DNA of 45,768 nt from Pseudarthrobacter albicanus (GCF_018224015.1 NZ_JAGPOT010000003.1:1-45768); one strand, 5' to 3'; positions 17,067-24,752 are shown, counted from the first letter of the stretch. The notes: generated by a model from the letters alone, not told the origin. Translations and numbers: made by a program.

Positions 17067-18488
17067 TCAAAGCTTTTCGCCCTTGGGCGCCGCGACGAAG
17101 AGGCTGACGAGGAAGGCGGCCGCGGTGACGGCCACCGAGATCCAGAGGGCGGTGGTGTAGCCGGCGGAGGTGGCCTGGGCGGCGAACGGTGCCACGAGCA
17201 CAACGCCGAGGCTCGCGCCGATGCCGAAGGAGGCGCCGTTGATGCCGGGCAGGGCGGCGGGTGCTTCCTTGGGTGAGAGCAGGACTGAGAGTCCGTTGAT
17301 GGCGGTGAGGAACAAGCCGTTGTAGAAGATGCCGAGGGCTGCGACGGCGATCAGGACGGCCACCTGGTTATCGGCGAACGTGGCCGCGGCGATGGCGCAG
17401 GCCAGGCTCAGCCCGGTTCCGACCCGGAGGGTTTTGATCCAGCCGCGCCGGTCGGCGAGCCAGCCGGCGAGGGGTGCGGCGAAGACGCCGATCAGCGCGG
17501 CGGGGGTCAGGAACAGCAGCGCCGACAGGGAAGCGCTGAGCCCGAAGCCGTGGTGGATGTCCTGGCTGAGCAGCACCACCGTGAAGTTGATGATGGCGAA
17601 GATGCCGGCGAGGGTCAGTACGGTGGTGGCGATGACGGGCCAGACCTGGCGGGAGCGCAGGTGGTGGACGGCGATGAGCGGATGGCTGCGCTTCTTCTCG
17701 ATCATCCAAAAGGCGGCAAAGGACGCGACCGCGCCGGCCAGCAGCGCCAGCGTGCTGGGCGCGGTCCAGCCGGCGGCCGAGCCGCCGGAGACGAAGTAGG
17801 TGATGAAGACCAGGAACACGGACAGTGACCCTGCGCCCCACCAGTCCATGGCGCCGCGTACCCCCTGTGGACGTCCGCTCGGGACGGTTTTGATGATGCA
17901 GGCGGCGGCGATGGCCGTCAGGACCAGGACGACGACGAAGATGGACCGGAAGCCGACGGTTTCGGCCATGAGGCCGCCGACGTAGCCGTCCGCGCCGCCG
18001 ACGCCTCCGTTGATGGCGGCGATGATGCCCACGGAGGTGCCGAAGACGCGGGCCTGCAGGTTTTCGCTGAGGACGATGTAGGCGAGCGCGAAGACGGCAC
18101 TGGAGACGCCCTGGAGGAACCTGCCGGCGATGAGGAGCGGCAGGGTGGGGGCGGCGATGCAGAGGATGGTCCCCGCGCCCATGATCCCGAGGACCAGGAG
18201 CAGGGCGGCGCGGCGGCCGATGAAGTCGCTCCAGCGTCCGATGACGGGTCCGGCGATGGCGCCGGCGAGGAAGAACATGGACTGGACGGGGGCTGCGCTC
18301 TCGGGGCCTTGGCCGAAGGAGGCCGCGATCTGCGGCAGCGCGGGGGTGACCATGCTGGCGTTCAGCTGGAAGGACAGCACGCCGAGGACAAGGGTGGAGA
18401 TCAGCAGGGCGGCGCGGCGGCCGGCAATCTTCGGCGTCTCCTCGGTGATGGCCGGCGGCGAAGTGGTGACTGAAGCGGGGGTGTTCAC
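17067..18488 (-). CDS. MFS transporter, probable nucleoside or sugar permease/exporter
   Basis: A major facilitator of ~473 residues with 12-14 membrane segments. 'GPVIGRWSDFIGRRAALLLV' is the loop-2/3 motif A of MFS proteins. The start is GTG at 18488, chosen because AGGAG lies 6 nt upstream; a longer frame from 18569 would run through the promoter and operator region. An ATG 2 nt upstream is out of frame. The gene is the first of an operon with the nucleoside hydrolase and diverges from the kinase gene, so import of a nucleoside is the simplest reading, although this MFS subgroup (DHA2-like) also contains exporters. Substrate not determinable here. Confidence 0.85.
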   Translation of the reverse strand: MNTPASVTTSPPAITEETPKIAGRRAALLISTLVLGVLSFQLNASMVTPALPQIAASFGQGPESAAPVQSMFFLAGAIAGPVIGRWSDFIGRRAALLLVLGIMGAGTILCIAAPTLPLLIAGRFLQGVSSAVFALAYIVLSENLQARVFGTSVGIIAAINGGVGGADGYVGGLMAETVGFRSIFVVVLVLTAIAAACIIKTVPSGRPQGVRGAMDWWGAGSLSVFLVFITYFVSGGSAAGWTAPSTLALLAGAVASFAAFWMIEKKRSHPLIAVHHLRSRQVWPVIATTVLTLAGIFAIINFTVVLLSQDIHHGFGLSASLSALLFLTPAALIGVFAAPLAGWLADRRGWIKTLRVGTGLSLACAIAAATFADNQVAVLIAVAALGIFYNGLFLTAINGLSVLLSPKEAPAALPGINGASFGIGASLGVVLVAPFAAQATSAGYTTALWISVAVTAAAFLVSLFVAAPKGEKL

Positions 18489-18534
18489 ATCAAACTCCTT
18501 TGTTCTGCAGGGGCGGTCCTGCCCTTGGATGTGA

Positions 18535-18580
18535 GTTGTTATACAACCATGTATGACGAACAAGTACAACCATGCCGTAC
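18535..18580. promoter_or_regulatory. Candidate GntR operators in the MFS/kinase divergent promoter
   Basis: Between two divergent genes lie overlapping perfect inverted repeats: GTTGT-TAT-ACAAC (18535-18547) and ATACA-ACCA-TGTAT (18541-18554). A second copy of the core, TACAACCATG, starts at 18565, followed by CCGTAC, giving GTAC...GTAC symmetry (18564-18580). Two spaced TACAACCATG boxes of this type fit a dimeric GntR/UTRA repressor, most simply the one encoded at 15263-16051. Binding itself is inference. Confidence 0.55.
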
Positions 18581-18623
18581 ACTATTTCCTAATCCAGCCC
18601 CCTTGGCACCGATAGGACTTCCC

Positions 18624-19496
18624 ATGAGCACTCGACTTCCTGCCGTCACCGTCGTCGGCAGCATCAACCTCGACATCATCGCCACCGCGGACAGGCTCCC
18701 GGCCGCCGGGGAGACCATCGGCGGCGGCAGCCTGCACCAGCAGCCGGGCGGCAAGGGAGCCAACCAGGCGGTAGCCGCTGCCCGTCTGGGCGCCAGCGCG
18801 AGGATCATCGGGGCGGTGGGCGATGACGCCTCCGGCCGCCTGATGCTGGAGTCCCTTTCAGGCGCGGGAGTGGACGCCGCTGGTGTGGCAGTGCTCGACG
18901 GCGACGCAACGGGTACCGCGCTGATCGTGGTGGACCGCGACGGCGAAAACCAGATCGTGGTCTGCCCGGGGGCAAACTCCAGGTTCGCGGTGGAGGGCCT
19001 GCAGTTCGGGCCGGACGAGACGGTGCTGTGCCAGCTCGAAGTGGGCCTGCCCCTGGTGCTGGAAGCCGCCCGCCATTCCTCCGGTTTCTTCGTCCTGAAC
19101 GCGGCCCCGGCGCTGGACCTGCCGCCGGAGCTGCTCGAGCGCTGCGACCTGGTGATCGTCAACGAGACCGAGTACGAGCTGATTCCGGCGCTGGCAGAGG
19201 CAAAGCTTGTCGCCGTGACGTACGGGAAGGACGGGTCGGCGATGTTCGAGCACGGGCGACGGGTGGCAGAGGCTCCCGCGTCGGCCGTGACAGTGGCGAA
19301 CACCATCGGTGCGGGGGACGCATTTTGCGCGGCTCTGGTTCTGGCACTCCGGGCGGGCCTCGACTACTCCACGGCGCTGGCCGTGGCTAACGCCGTGGGG
19401 GCCGATGCGGTGGGAGATCCTTCTTCACAGCCGGCGCTGGCTCGCTTGGAGGAGTACGTTGCCCGGGTAGCTGGAGCCGGGGTTGCTGGGCAGTGA
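18624..19496 (+). CDS. PfkB-family carbohydrate kinase, ribokinase-like
   Basis: A ribokinase-type PfkB kinase of 290 residues. The start is ATG 18624, with TAGGA 6 nt upstream; the open frame runs further upstream through the operator region and is not used. The substrate-binding 'QPGGKGANQAVAAARLG' (PfkB signature 1) and the catalytic 'NTIGAGDAFCAAL' (signature 2, with the catalytic base Asp) are both intact, and 'NETEY' matches the NxxE motif. It would phosphorylate ribose released by the nucleoside hydrolase, feeding the pentose phosphate pathway. The stop overlaps the start of the GNAT gene (GTGA). Confidence 0.9.
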   Translation: MSTRLPAVTVVGSINLDIIATADRLPAAGETIGGGSLHQQPGGKGANQAVAAARLGASARIIGAVGDDASGRLMLESLSGAGVDAAGVAVLDGDATGTALIVVDRDGENQIVVCPGANSRFAVEGLQFGPDETVLCQLEVGLPLVLEAARHSSGFFVLNAAPALDLPPELLERCDLVIVNETEYELIPALAEAKLVAVTYGKDGSAMFEHGRRVAEAPASAVTVANTIGAGDAFCAALVLALRAGLDYSTALAVANAVGADAVGDPSSQPALARLEEYVARVAGAGVAGQ

Positions 19497-20032
19497 ATTT
19501 GGTTTTCAGGCCGGCACGGCCCGCCGATTATTCAAAGGTCCGGACAATTACCCGGGAGGCGTACCTCCACGCTGGGCATTTCACGGCCGACCACCCGTAT
19601 CTGAGCGTGCTGGACAACGTGGAACACCGGGCGGAGCATGCTGAGGTGTGGGTGGCCGAAGCCTCCGGCGCGGTGGTCGCGGCAGTGACGCTGACCTTCG
19701 CGGGGCGGCCGTACAGCGAGATCGCGATTGAAAATGAGCTCGAGTTCCGGATGCTCGCGGTTGATCCTTCTGTTCAAGGCGGCGGGGTTGGGCGCGCCGT
19801 TGTTCGTCAGGTCATCGAACACGCCCAGTCGCTGCCGGCTATCAGGGCGATCAGCATTACGAGTGCGACGTTTATGGAACGGGCACATGTTCTCTACGAA
19901 TCCCTGGGCTTCCAGAGGGTTCCGTCTCGTGACTGGTACGTGCCCGGCGAGGACGTACTTCTCTGGGTGTTCCGGCTTGAGCTGCAGCCCTCCGGCGTTC
20001 CTCGCGGTACGCGACCGCGACTAGGCTCCTGA
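19493..20032 (+). CDS. GNAT-family N-acetyltransferase
   Basis: A 179-residue GNAT protein with GTG start overlapping the kinase stop by 4 nt, so the two are translationally coupled. The acetyl-CoA pyrophosphate loop is 'VDPSVQGGGVGRAVVRQV' (Q-x-x-G-x-G type), preceded by the strand 'FRMLAV' and followed by 'FMERAHVLYESLGFQRV', the usual C-terminal GNAT motif. Substrate unknown. It may modify a small metabolite of the salvage pathway or simply be carried along. Confidence 0.85.
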   Translation: MNLVFRPARPADYSKVRTITREAYLHAGHFTADHPYLSVLDNVEHRAEHAEVWVAEASGAVVAAVTLTFAGRPYSEIAIENELEFRMLAVDPSVQGGGVGRAVVRQVIEHAQSLPAIRAISITSATFMERAHVLYESLGFQRVPSRDWYVPGEDVLLWVFRLELQPSGVPRGTRPRLGS

Positions 20033-20227
20033 CATCGGAGCGGGCCGCGGCGATGACGAAAGCGCCGTCCTCCCTAGCGGTTGACACGGCGTCAGGGTGC
20101 CGGCCCCGTTGATCCGGATCCCGTCCCTGCCGTGGCGTATGGTGCCGCTGAACAGCGTTGAACTTAGCCATATCGCATTCTGGGGAAGCGGCTTGGGGAG
20201 CGAGATGCCCGCCGCCAAGTCCCCGCC

Positions 20228-20686
20228 GAAGGTGACTTATGTACGGAACTGGTTCACCTTTTCAGCCTCGGAGAAGTGGACGGAGACCGGCGAGGAGTTT
20301 GAGCATTCACCGATTCCGGCGGCAAGTCCGGCGGTCAGAAAGAGAAGCTGGCCTACACCATCCTGGCCGCGGCACTGGCGTTCCAGTTCGGACTGGGCGC
20401 AGGGCAGGGCGCCGGCAGGAATACCGGCAAGGGCCGCAGTTTCTGGTTCGTCGTGATCGATGAGGCCTTCGGCCGCGGCTCCGACGAGTCCGCGCGCTAC
20501 GGCCTGGAGCTGTTCCAGCGGATGAAGCTCCAGCTGCTGATCGTGACTCCCCTGCAGAAAATCCATGTGATCGAACCGTTCGTGGCCCATGTCGGCTTCG
20601 TGGCGAACACCAACGGCGACGACTCCCAGCTGCGCAACATGACCATCCAGGAATACCGGGACGAACGGGACCGGCGTGCCGGCTGA
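20228..20686 (+). pseudogene. jetC' C-terminal fragment (second Wadjet copy), frameshifted
   Basis: This is the last ~155 codons of a jetC paralogue. Similarity to 12234-12718 begins abruptly at 'AAGGTGAC' (20228) with unrelated sequence before it. The first frame reads 'RNWFTFSASEKWTETGEEFE'. A 1-nt deletion in 'GAGCATTCACC' (equivalent to 'GAGCACTTCACC') then shifts to the frame encoding 'SGGKSGGQKEK', Walker B 'FVVIDEAFGRGSDES' and the normal C-terminus. The final 238 nt differ from jetC at about 7 positions by eye. It lacks the Walker A head half and all coiled coil, so it cannot act as an ATPase. It runs into jetD' with the same overlap as in the intact operon. Confidence 0.88.
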
Positions 20687-21794
20687 CGCTTCAGCCGGAC
20701 GGTCGCAGGGCTGGACGGCTCTGGCCGAGCTGCGCGGGCTGTCCCTCGCCGCATGGAACGGGGGCCAGCTGCTGCGCGAGCGGCTGGAACCCGGCGGCGT
20801 GTATCCCCGCCGCCGCTCCCTGAAGCGTCCGACGGCGGCCGGCCTCCGGAGTGACTACGCCGCGGCCCGGGCGTGGGCGGCCGAGCTGTTCACCGCCACG
20901 GGCCACTTCAGTCTGGAGACCGCGGAGGTGGGGCGCACCACGATCGGGTCCAACTTTCTCCCGGCCGCGGCGGTGTTCGAGACGGTGGAGGATGAGATTG
21001 CGTTTGTGGGCAAATCGAAGGATGCTGCCCGGTTCGGTGAGCTCGCCGAGCGGTTGTCAGAGCTGGACGCTGCCTTCCGTGCGTGGGCGCTGAAGCGGCC
21101 GCTGCAGCTGCTGGAACTGGGCGGGGACGCGCTGACCGCCGCCCGGGTGGCCCTCTGGCTCCGGGACAACCCGGCGCCGGGAATTTATGTGCGGCAGCTC
21201 GGCCTTTCCGGGGTGCACACGAAGTTCATCGAGAACCACCGGCGGACCATTGATGAACTGGCGGCGGAGCTGCGTGCAGACCCGGCCCTCCCCGCGGACG
21301 CCGCCGCGGACACCGCCGTGGAGGATGTCCTTCCGGACATGGCCGCTGAGCCGGGGTCCCTGCTGGGCCAGGCACCGGCACGGACACCGGCGGCACGCTT
21401 CGCCGCGCGGCATGGCTTCCTGCACCCGCCGGAGCTCGTCAGGTTCCGGTCGCTGGACCCCCAGCTGCCGCTGCTGGGCGACGCGAGGGACCTGACCCTC
21501 ACGGCCGAGGCGTTCAGCACCCTGAACCTGCCGGTCCAAACCGTGATCGTCACCGAAAACCTGGTGAATTTCCTGGCTCTGCCCGAGCATCCCGGCACCC
21601 TGGCCGTCTACGGCGGCGGGTACGGGTTTTCGTCGCTGCGGGACGCTGGCTGGCTCCGCGGCTGCGAGATCCGGTACTGGGGCGACCTGGACACGCACGG
21701 CTTCCGGATCCTGGACCAGCTCCGGGCAGTGCCCCCGCACGTGGTGAGCGTCCTCATGGACGAGGAAACCCTGCTGGCGCATCGCGGTGGTTGA
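20676..21794 (+). pseudogene. jetD' paralogue truncated at its C-terminus by a dispersed repeat
   Basis: A 372-residue open frame (GTG start) colinear with JetD (12708-14012) up to 'LMDEETLLAHR', then ending 'GG-stop', where JetD continues for about 60 more residues. The last codons and the TGA come from a GGTGGTTGAGCCTGTCGAAA repeat (21786-21805). The Toprim acidic motifs ('VTENLVNF', 'YWGDLDTHGFRILDQLR') survive, but the conserved C-terminal 'RLEQE' region is gone. Without jetA, jetB and a whole jetC it is probably nonfunctional, though a solitary truncated nuclease cannot be excluded. Its second half is nearly identical to jetD while its first third is clearly diverged (see findings). Confidence 0.85.
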
Positions 21795-21805
21795 GCCTGT
21801 CGAAA
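21786..21805 (+). repeat. Dispersed repeat copy supplying the jetD' stop codon
   Basis: A perfect copy of the 20-mer also found at 22539 and 22577. It marks the exact end of jetD' homology and contributes the Gly-Gly-stop codons. Confidence 0.8.
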
Positions 21806-21847
21806 ATCCGGCCACAATTATCGGCTACAAAATGTTAGAATGAACAC

Positions 21848-22125
21848 ATGGCGCCGAAGTGGGTGGGATCAAGCGAGAAACACGGGATCCCGAGGGCCGA
21901 CCAGATCCATGCCATCCTAAATGCAACGTTTGAGGCCGAACTGGAGGGCGAGGCGCAGGAGGGCCGGATTATGCTATTTATTGGACCGGCTCATGATCAG
22001 ACCGACCGTGAATGGAAATCCTCGTGAACGATTTTCCTGGCACAGGGAAAGAAGCCGTCGTGTTCCATGCAATGACACTCGGTCCAAAATTCAAGCGATT
22101 CCGGGAGGAGTACAGCTATGACTGA
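21848..22125 (+). pseudogene. Toxin-like small gene split by a frameshift, upstream of an RHH antitoxin
   Basis: The first frame (21848-22027, 59 codons) reads 'GIPRADQIHAILNATFEAEL' and 'RIMLFIGPAHDQTDREW', then stops. The -1 frame continues 'EILVNDFPGTGKEAVVFHAM' and 'TLGPKFKRF' and ends at 22125, overlapping the antitoxin start by 8 nt. Joined, these give a ~92-residue protein of the small uncharacterised type found upstream of CopG-like antitoxins in actinobacteria (domain outline 'IGPA...ILV...VVFHAM'). No classical slippery heptamer is seen at the break ('CGTGAATGGAAATCC'), so mutation or a sequencing error is likelier than programmed frameshifting. Family recognition is from memory and not certain. 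Confidence 0.55.
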
Positions 22126-22468
22126 TCAGAGGAAAACGGACTACGATGCATTGGCCGATCGGCTGACCGGCGACTCGCCCCTGGAGGTGGCTGCTGTACA
22201 AGTCGGCAGCGACGCCGCTGCTTCTGGGCGCGCATTCCTGTTGCGAGAGTACGGCGGTGATGCTGCCATCAGGCAAGCCATACGCCGCGGCCGGCCCCGC
22301 GTCGGGGACTCGACACCGGGCGAATCCGCCACCGTGCGTGGGCGGATCGCCGATGTCGAATACCGGGCTTTTATGGAACTGGTGACGGAACTGGGTAAGC
22401 CGCAGTCCGAACTCATTCGCGAAGCCGTGCACCTATTGCTGGAACACCACAAGAAGCTCGCCAGTTAG
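22118..22468 (+). CDS. Ribbon-helix-helix (CopG-like) antitoxin
   Basis: A 116-residue protein with an excellent Shine-Dalgarno (GGGAGGAG at 22103-22110, 7 nt before ATG). The C-terminal ~45 residues, 'GRIADVEYRAFMELVTELGK' and 'PQSELIREAVHLLLEHHKK', fit a ribbon-helix-helix fold: one beta strand, then two helices. The N-terminal 65 residues would contact the toxin. Its start overlaps the end of the frameshifted toxin-like gene, the usual arrangement of a type II toxin-antitoxin pair that represses its own promoter. Being intact beside a broken toxin is the expected order of decay. The true partner is inferred from position. Confidence 0.7.
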   Translation: MTDQRKTDYDALADRLTGDSPLEVAAVQVGSDAAASGRAFLLREYGGDAAIRQAIRRGRPRVGDSTPGESATVRGRIADVEYRAFMELVTELGKPQSELIREAVHLLLEHHKKLAS

Positions 22469-22538
22469 GCTCAGAATCAGCTCACTTGTTCGCCACATCG
22501 CCGGGGTTACGCCTATAACGTCCAGGCGGAGGAGGCTC

Positions 22539-22741
22539 GGTGGTTGAGCCTGTCGAAACCGGGCCTGCCAAAACCCGGTGGTTGAGCCTGTCGAAACCAC
22601 TGCGGGGCTTCCGGATCTCGACAAGCTCGATCACCGACGCGTGGTTGAGGCTGTCGAAACCACTGCGGGGCTTCTGGATCTCGACAAGCTCGATCACCGA
22701 CGCGTGGTTGAGCCCGTCGAAACCGGGCCTGTCGAAACCCG
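22539..22741 (+). repeat. REP-like array: GGTTGAGCCTGTCGAAA copies with a 63-bp tandem unit
   Basis: Copies of (G)GTGGTTGAGCCTGTCGAAA start at 22539, 22577, 22641 and 22704 (the last two with single changes). From 22578 a 63-bp unit, also containing TCTCGACAAGCTCGATCACC, repeats at 22641 and partially at 22704. CTGTCGAAA and its near-complement CTCGACAAG give each unit hairpin potential. Such repeats are dispersed between genes in many Micrococcaceae and related genomes. No spacer variation of the CRISPR kind is present. Confidence 0.8.
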
Positions 22742-22797
22742 ATTGTAGGCAGTGCCGTGTAATTTAGGCATTACATCACCCCGGTCCGAGGACGCCC

Positions 22798-24099
22798 ATG
22801 CATAGAGCCCCCACCACGCCCCGCTCGTGGAGCCTGCAGCGTGAATGGTCCCGGGCCTTCACGGTGATGCTGCTGGCCCTGCTGATCGGGGCGGTGGTCA
22901 CCATCGTGGGCGTCCGGCTAGTCCTGGGCCAAGAGGAAGGTGCAGCCCGCCGTCTCCAGGCCGAGTACGGAAGCGTGGCGGAACTGGCCGCCGCCCTTGA
23001 CACGCATGAGCAGCTGGGGCACCAGCTGCTGTCAGCGGCGCCCGTCAACCGGCAGGCGTTCATCCTGGAGCAGGAGAATATTTCGGGCCTCTTCAACAGT
23101 GCTGCCGCGGTCCAGGCCGCGGATGACCGCCGGCAGGCGGCCCTTCGCACCGCACGGCAGGACTGGCAGACCGGCCTGGAGAAGGGCGGCCTCTGGGGTG
23201 ACCAGGTGGTGGGCCTCACGGGGAACAACGCGGCTGACGCTCCCGCCTTCGCGGCCGCAAACGCGCATGTGCGGGCGGAGCTGGCGGGGATCCAGCATTC
23301 CTCCCTGGAAGCGCTGAACAGGGGAATCGTTGACACCGGCGACCTCGAAAATCTCCTGATCGTTGGCAGGTCCGGGCTGCTGTTCGTGGCGATCGGCGCC
23401 ACCCTGTACTTCCGCCGTCGTATGGTCAAGGATCTGGTGCACCCCGTCAACAACCTTCGGCGGGGCGTCCTCAAGCTGCAGGCCGGGGATTACAGCCACC
23501 GCCTGGACGTCGCCCGGCATGATGAGCTGGGTGAGGTGGCCGTTGCCTTTAACGGGATGGCCGCCGCGCTCCAGGACAGCCATCGGACGTTGACGTACCG
23601 GGCGACGCACGATGACCTCACCGGGCTCGCCAACCGCGCGGCCCTGGCTGAGCGCCTGGCGGCATCGTTTGAACCGGGCAGCGACCTCCGGACCCGGCAC
23701 GAGGGCCTGCTGTTCATCGACATCGACGATTTCAAGGACGTCAACGACTCGCTGGGCCATGGGGGCGGCGACGCGCTGCTGGTCCAGCTGGCGGGGCGGC
23801 TGCGGGCCAGCGTGCGTGGCCACGACCTGGTGGCCCGGCTGGGAGGCGACGAGTTCGCCGTCGTGGTTTTGGATAACGACGACGGCAGCCCGGCCACCGG
23901 GCGCGTGGCCGAACGGATCTACGAGGCGCTGAGCGAGCCGTTCCTGATTGGGGAGCGGTCCCTGCGGGTGTCCTTGAGCATGGGCGTCGCCCAAAGGACC
24001 GCGGACACGGCGGACGTCACTGAGCTCCTGCGGCAGGCGGATTCGGCCATGTACCGGGCAAAGCATGGTGGAAAAGCCCGGTACGAAAACTTCAGCTGA
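22798..24099 (+). CDS. Membrane diguanylate cyclase (extracytoplasmic sensor-HAMP-GGDEF)
   Basis: A 433-residue protein: membrane segment ~19-41, a ~145-residue extracytoplasmic helical sensor region, a second membrane segment ~188-204, HAMP ('LVHPVNNLRRGVLKLQAGDY'), then a GGDEF domain from about residue 265 ('ATHDDLTGLANRAALAERL'). The active-site motif is a canonical GGDEF at 349-353. An RxxD inhibitory site (RGHD, 340-343) lies exactly 5 residues upstream, indicating feedback inhibition by c-di-GMP. No EAL domain is fused. The reaction would be 2 GTP to c-di-GMP. The ligand of the sensor is unknown. It stands alone between a repeat array and a Fic relic. Confidence 0.92.
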   Translation: MHRAPTTPRSWSLQREWSRAFTVMLLALLIGAVVTIVGVRLVLGQEEGAARRLQAEYGSVAELAAALDTHEQLGHQLLSAAPVNRQAFILEQENISGLFNSAAAVQAADDRRQAALRTARQDWQTGLEKGGLWGDQVVGLTGNNAADAPAFAAANAHVRAELAGIQHSSLEALNRGIVDTGDLENLLIVGRSGLLFVAIGATLYFRRRMVKDLVHPVNNLRRGVLKLQAGDYSHRLDVARHDELGEVAVAFNGMAAALQDSHRTLTYRATHDDLTGLANRAALAERLAASFEPGSDLRTRHEGLLFIDIDDFKDVNDSLGHGGGDALLVQLAGRLRASVRGHDLVARLGGDEFAVVVLDNDDGSPATGRVAERIYEALSEPFLIGERSLRVSLSMGVAQRTADTADVTELLRQADSAMYRAKHGGKARYENFS

Positions 24100-24136
24100 G
24101 GTGAAAAGCGGGGCTATGGGCTCGCAGGCCAAAACA

Positions 24137-24385
24137 TCAGGCTGGCCCGTGTCGGTCCCGGTTTCAGTCGGCCTGCTGACAAACGTAGGGCCGTACCACG
24201 AGGCACTCACGGCCTACCGGTACGGCGACCCCGAGCCGATCATCACCGTCACCGCCGAAGCGTCGTTCCTGGCGATCGACAACGGAGCCCGGCTCGCCAA
24301 CGACGTCGTCGCCATCACCGAAGGCTGGGCCTCGGTGAATGCCCGTGGTCATCGCAACACTCGCTGGCAATGCACCACAGCCTAA
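24137..24385 (+). pseudogene. Fic-family C-terminal remnant
   Basis: The frame reads 'SGWPVSVPVSVGLLTNVGPY', then 'HEALTAYRYGDPEPI' and 'AEASFLAIDNGARLANDV'. This matches the segment that follows the catalytic HPFxDGNGR loop in actinobacterial Fic/DOC AMP-transferases ('VPVSAGLL...ALTAYR.GD..PIV..FAEAS'). The catalytic motif and everything before it are absent: the sequence immediately upstream is the diguanylate cyclase end. The tail after 'ITEGW' is not typical and the frame soon stops. I judge it a non-functional relic of a larger gene. Confidence 0.6.
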
Positions 24386-24390
24386 CCACG

Positions 24391-24426
24391 AAGAGCTCCG
24401 GACAGATAATTCTGGCCGGAGCTCTT
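24391..24426. terminator. Bidirectional intrinsic terminator
   Basis: AAGAGCTCCGG (24391-24401) and CCGGAGCTCTT (24416-24426) form a perfect 11-bp stem with a 14-nt loop, followed on the plus strand by a pyrimidine-rich CTCTATTTATGTTTG tract. It separates plus-strand genes ending near 24.39 kb from the minus-strand sugar operon ending at 24486, so it can serve both directions. Confidence 0.85.
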
Positions 24427-24485
24427 CTCTATTTATGTTTGTTGTTGCGGTTGGAATTGTCCTCGAGACTGAGACCTTCGGATGC

Positions 24486-24752
24486 TTAGCTGGGTCGCGT
24501 GGCGGTGCGTGCGGGAAGGCGCCGGCGGAGCCTGACCATCCCGTACAGTGCCGGCAGGAGGGCGAGCAGGCCGAGCGCCCAGCCGAGGGCCGGCTGGGCG
24601 GTCAGCTCCGTCCATACGGTGACGGCGAGCAGCACCGCGGCCCAGAAGCCAAGGAATCCGATGATGATGTCGAAGTCCTCGCCGGAACGGACACGCTGGC
24701 GCCCGATGCCGGCTGTCTGCTTGTTGCCCCGCGGTGCTGCTCCGTCCGTCAT
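24486..24752 (-). CDS. Small membrane protein, last gene of the alpha-glucoside operon
   Basis: An 88-residue protein beginning at an ATG that overlaps the stop of the upstream permease gene (ATGA). Two hydrophobic segments ('IIIGFLGFWAAVLLAVTVW' and 'GWALGLLALLPALYGMV') separated by a short polar loop, with a basic C-terminus ('RLRRRLPARTATRPS'). No family is recognised. Coupling to the permease genes suggests an accessory role in the transporter or simple co-expression. Confidence 0.7.
   Translation of the reverse strand: MTDGAAPRGNKQTAGIGRQRVRSGEDFDIIIGFLGFWAAVLLAVTVWTELTAQPALGWALGLLALLPALYGMVRLRRRLPARTATRPS

Noticed and set aside
20021..20218. A 65-codon minus-strand frame between the GNAT gene and jetC'
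   Set aside because: No ribosome-binding site or family. It overlaps the GNAT 3' end, and the area looks like junction debris.
22000..22030. Programmed -1 frameshift in the toxin-like gene
   Set aside because: No X-XXY-YYZ slippery site or strong downstream structure was seen at the junction. Mutation or sequence error is simpler.
22539..22741. Possible CRISPR array
   Set aside because: The units are head-to-tail copies including the 'spacer' part and are not constant repeats with unique spacers. No cas genes are nearby, and the core also occurs singly at 21786.
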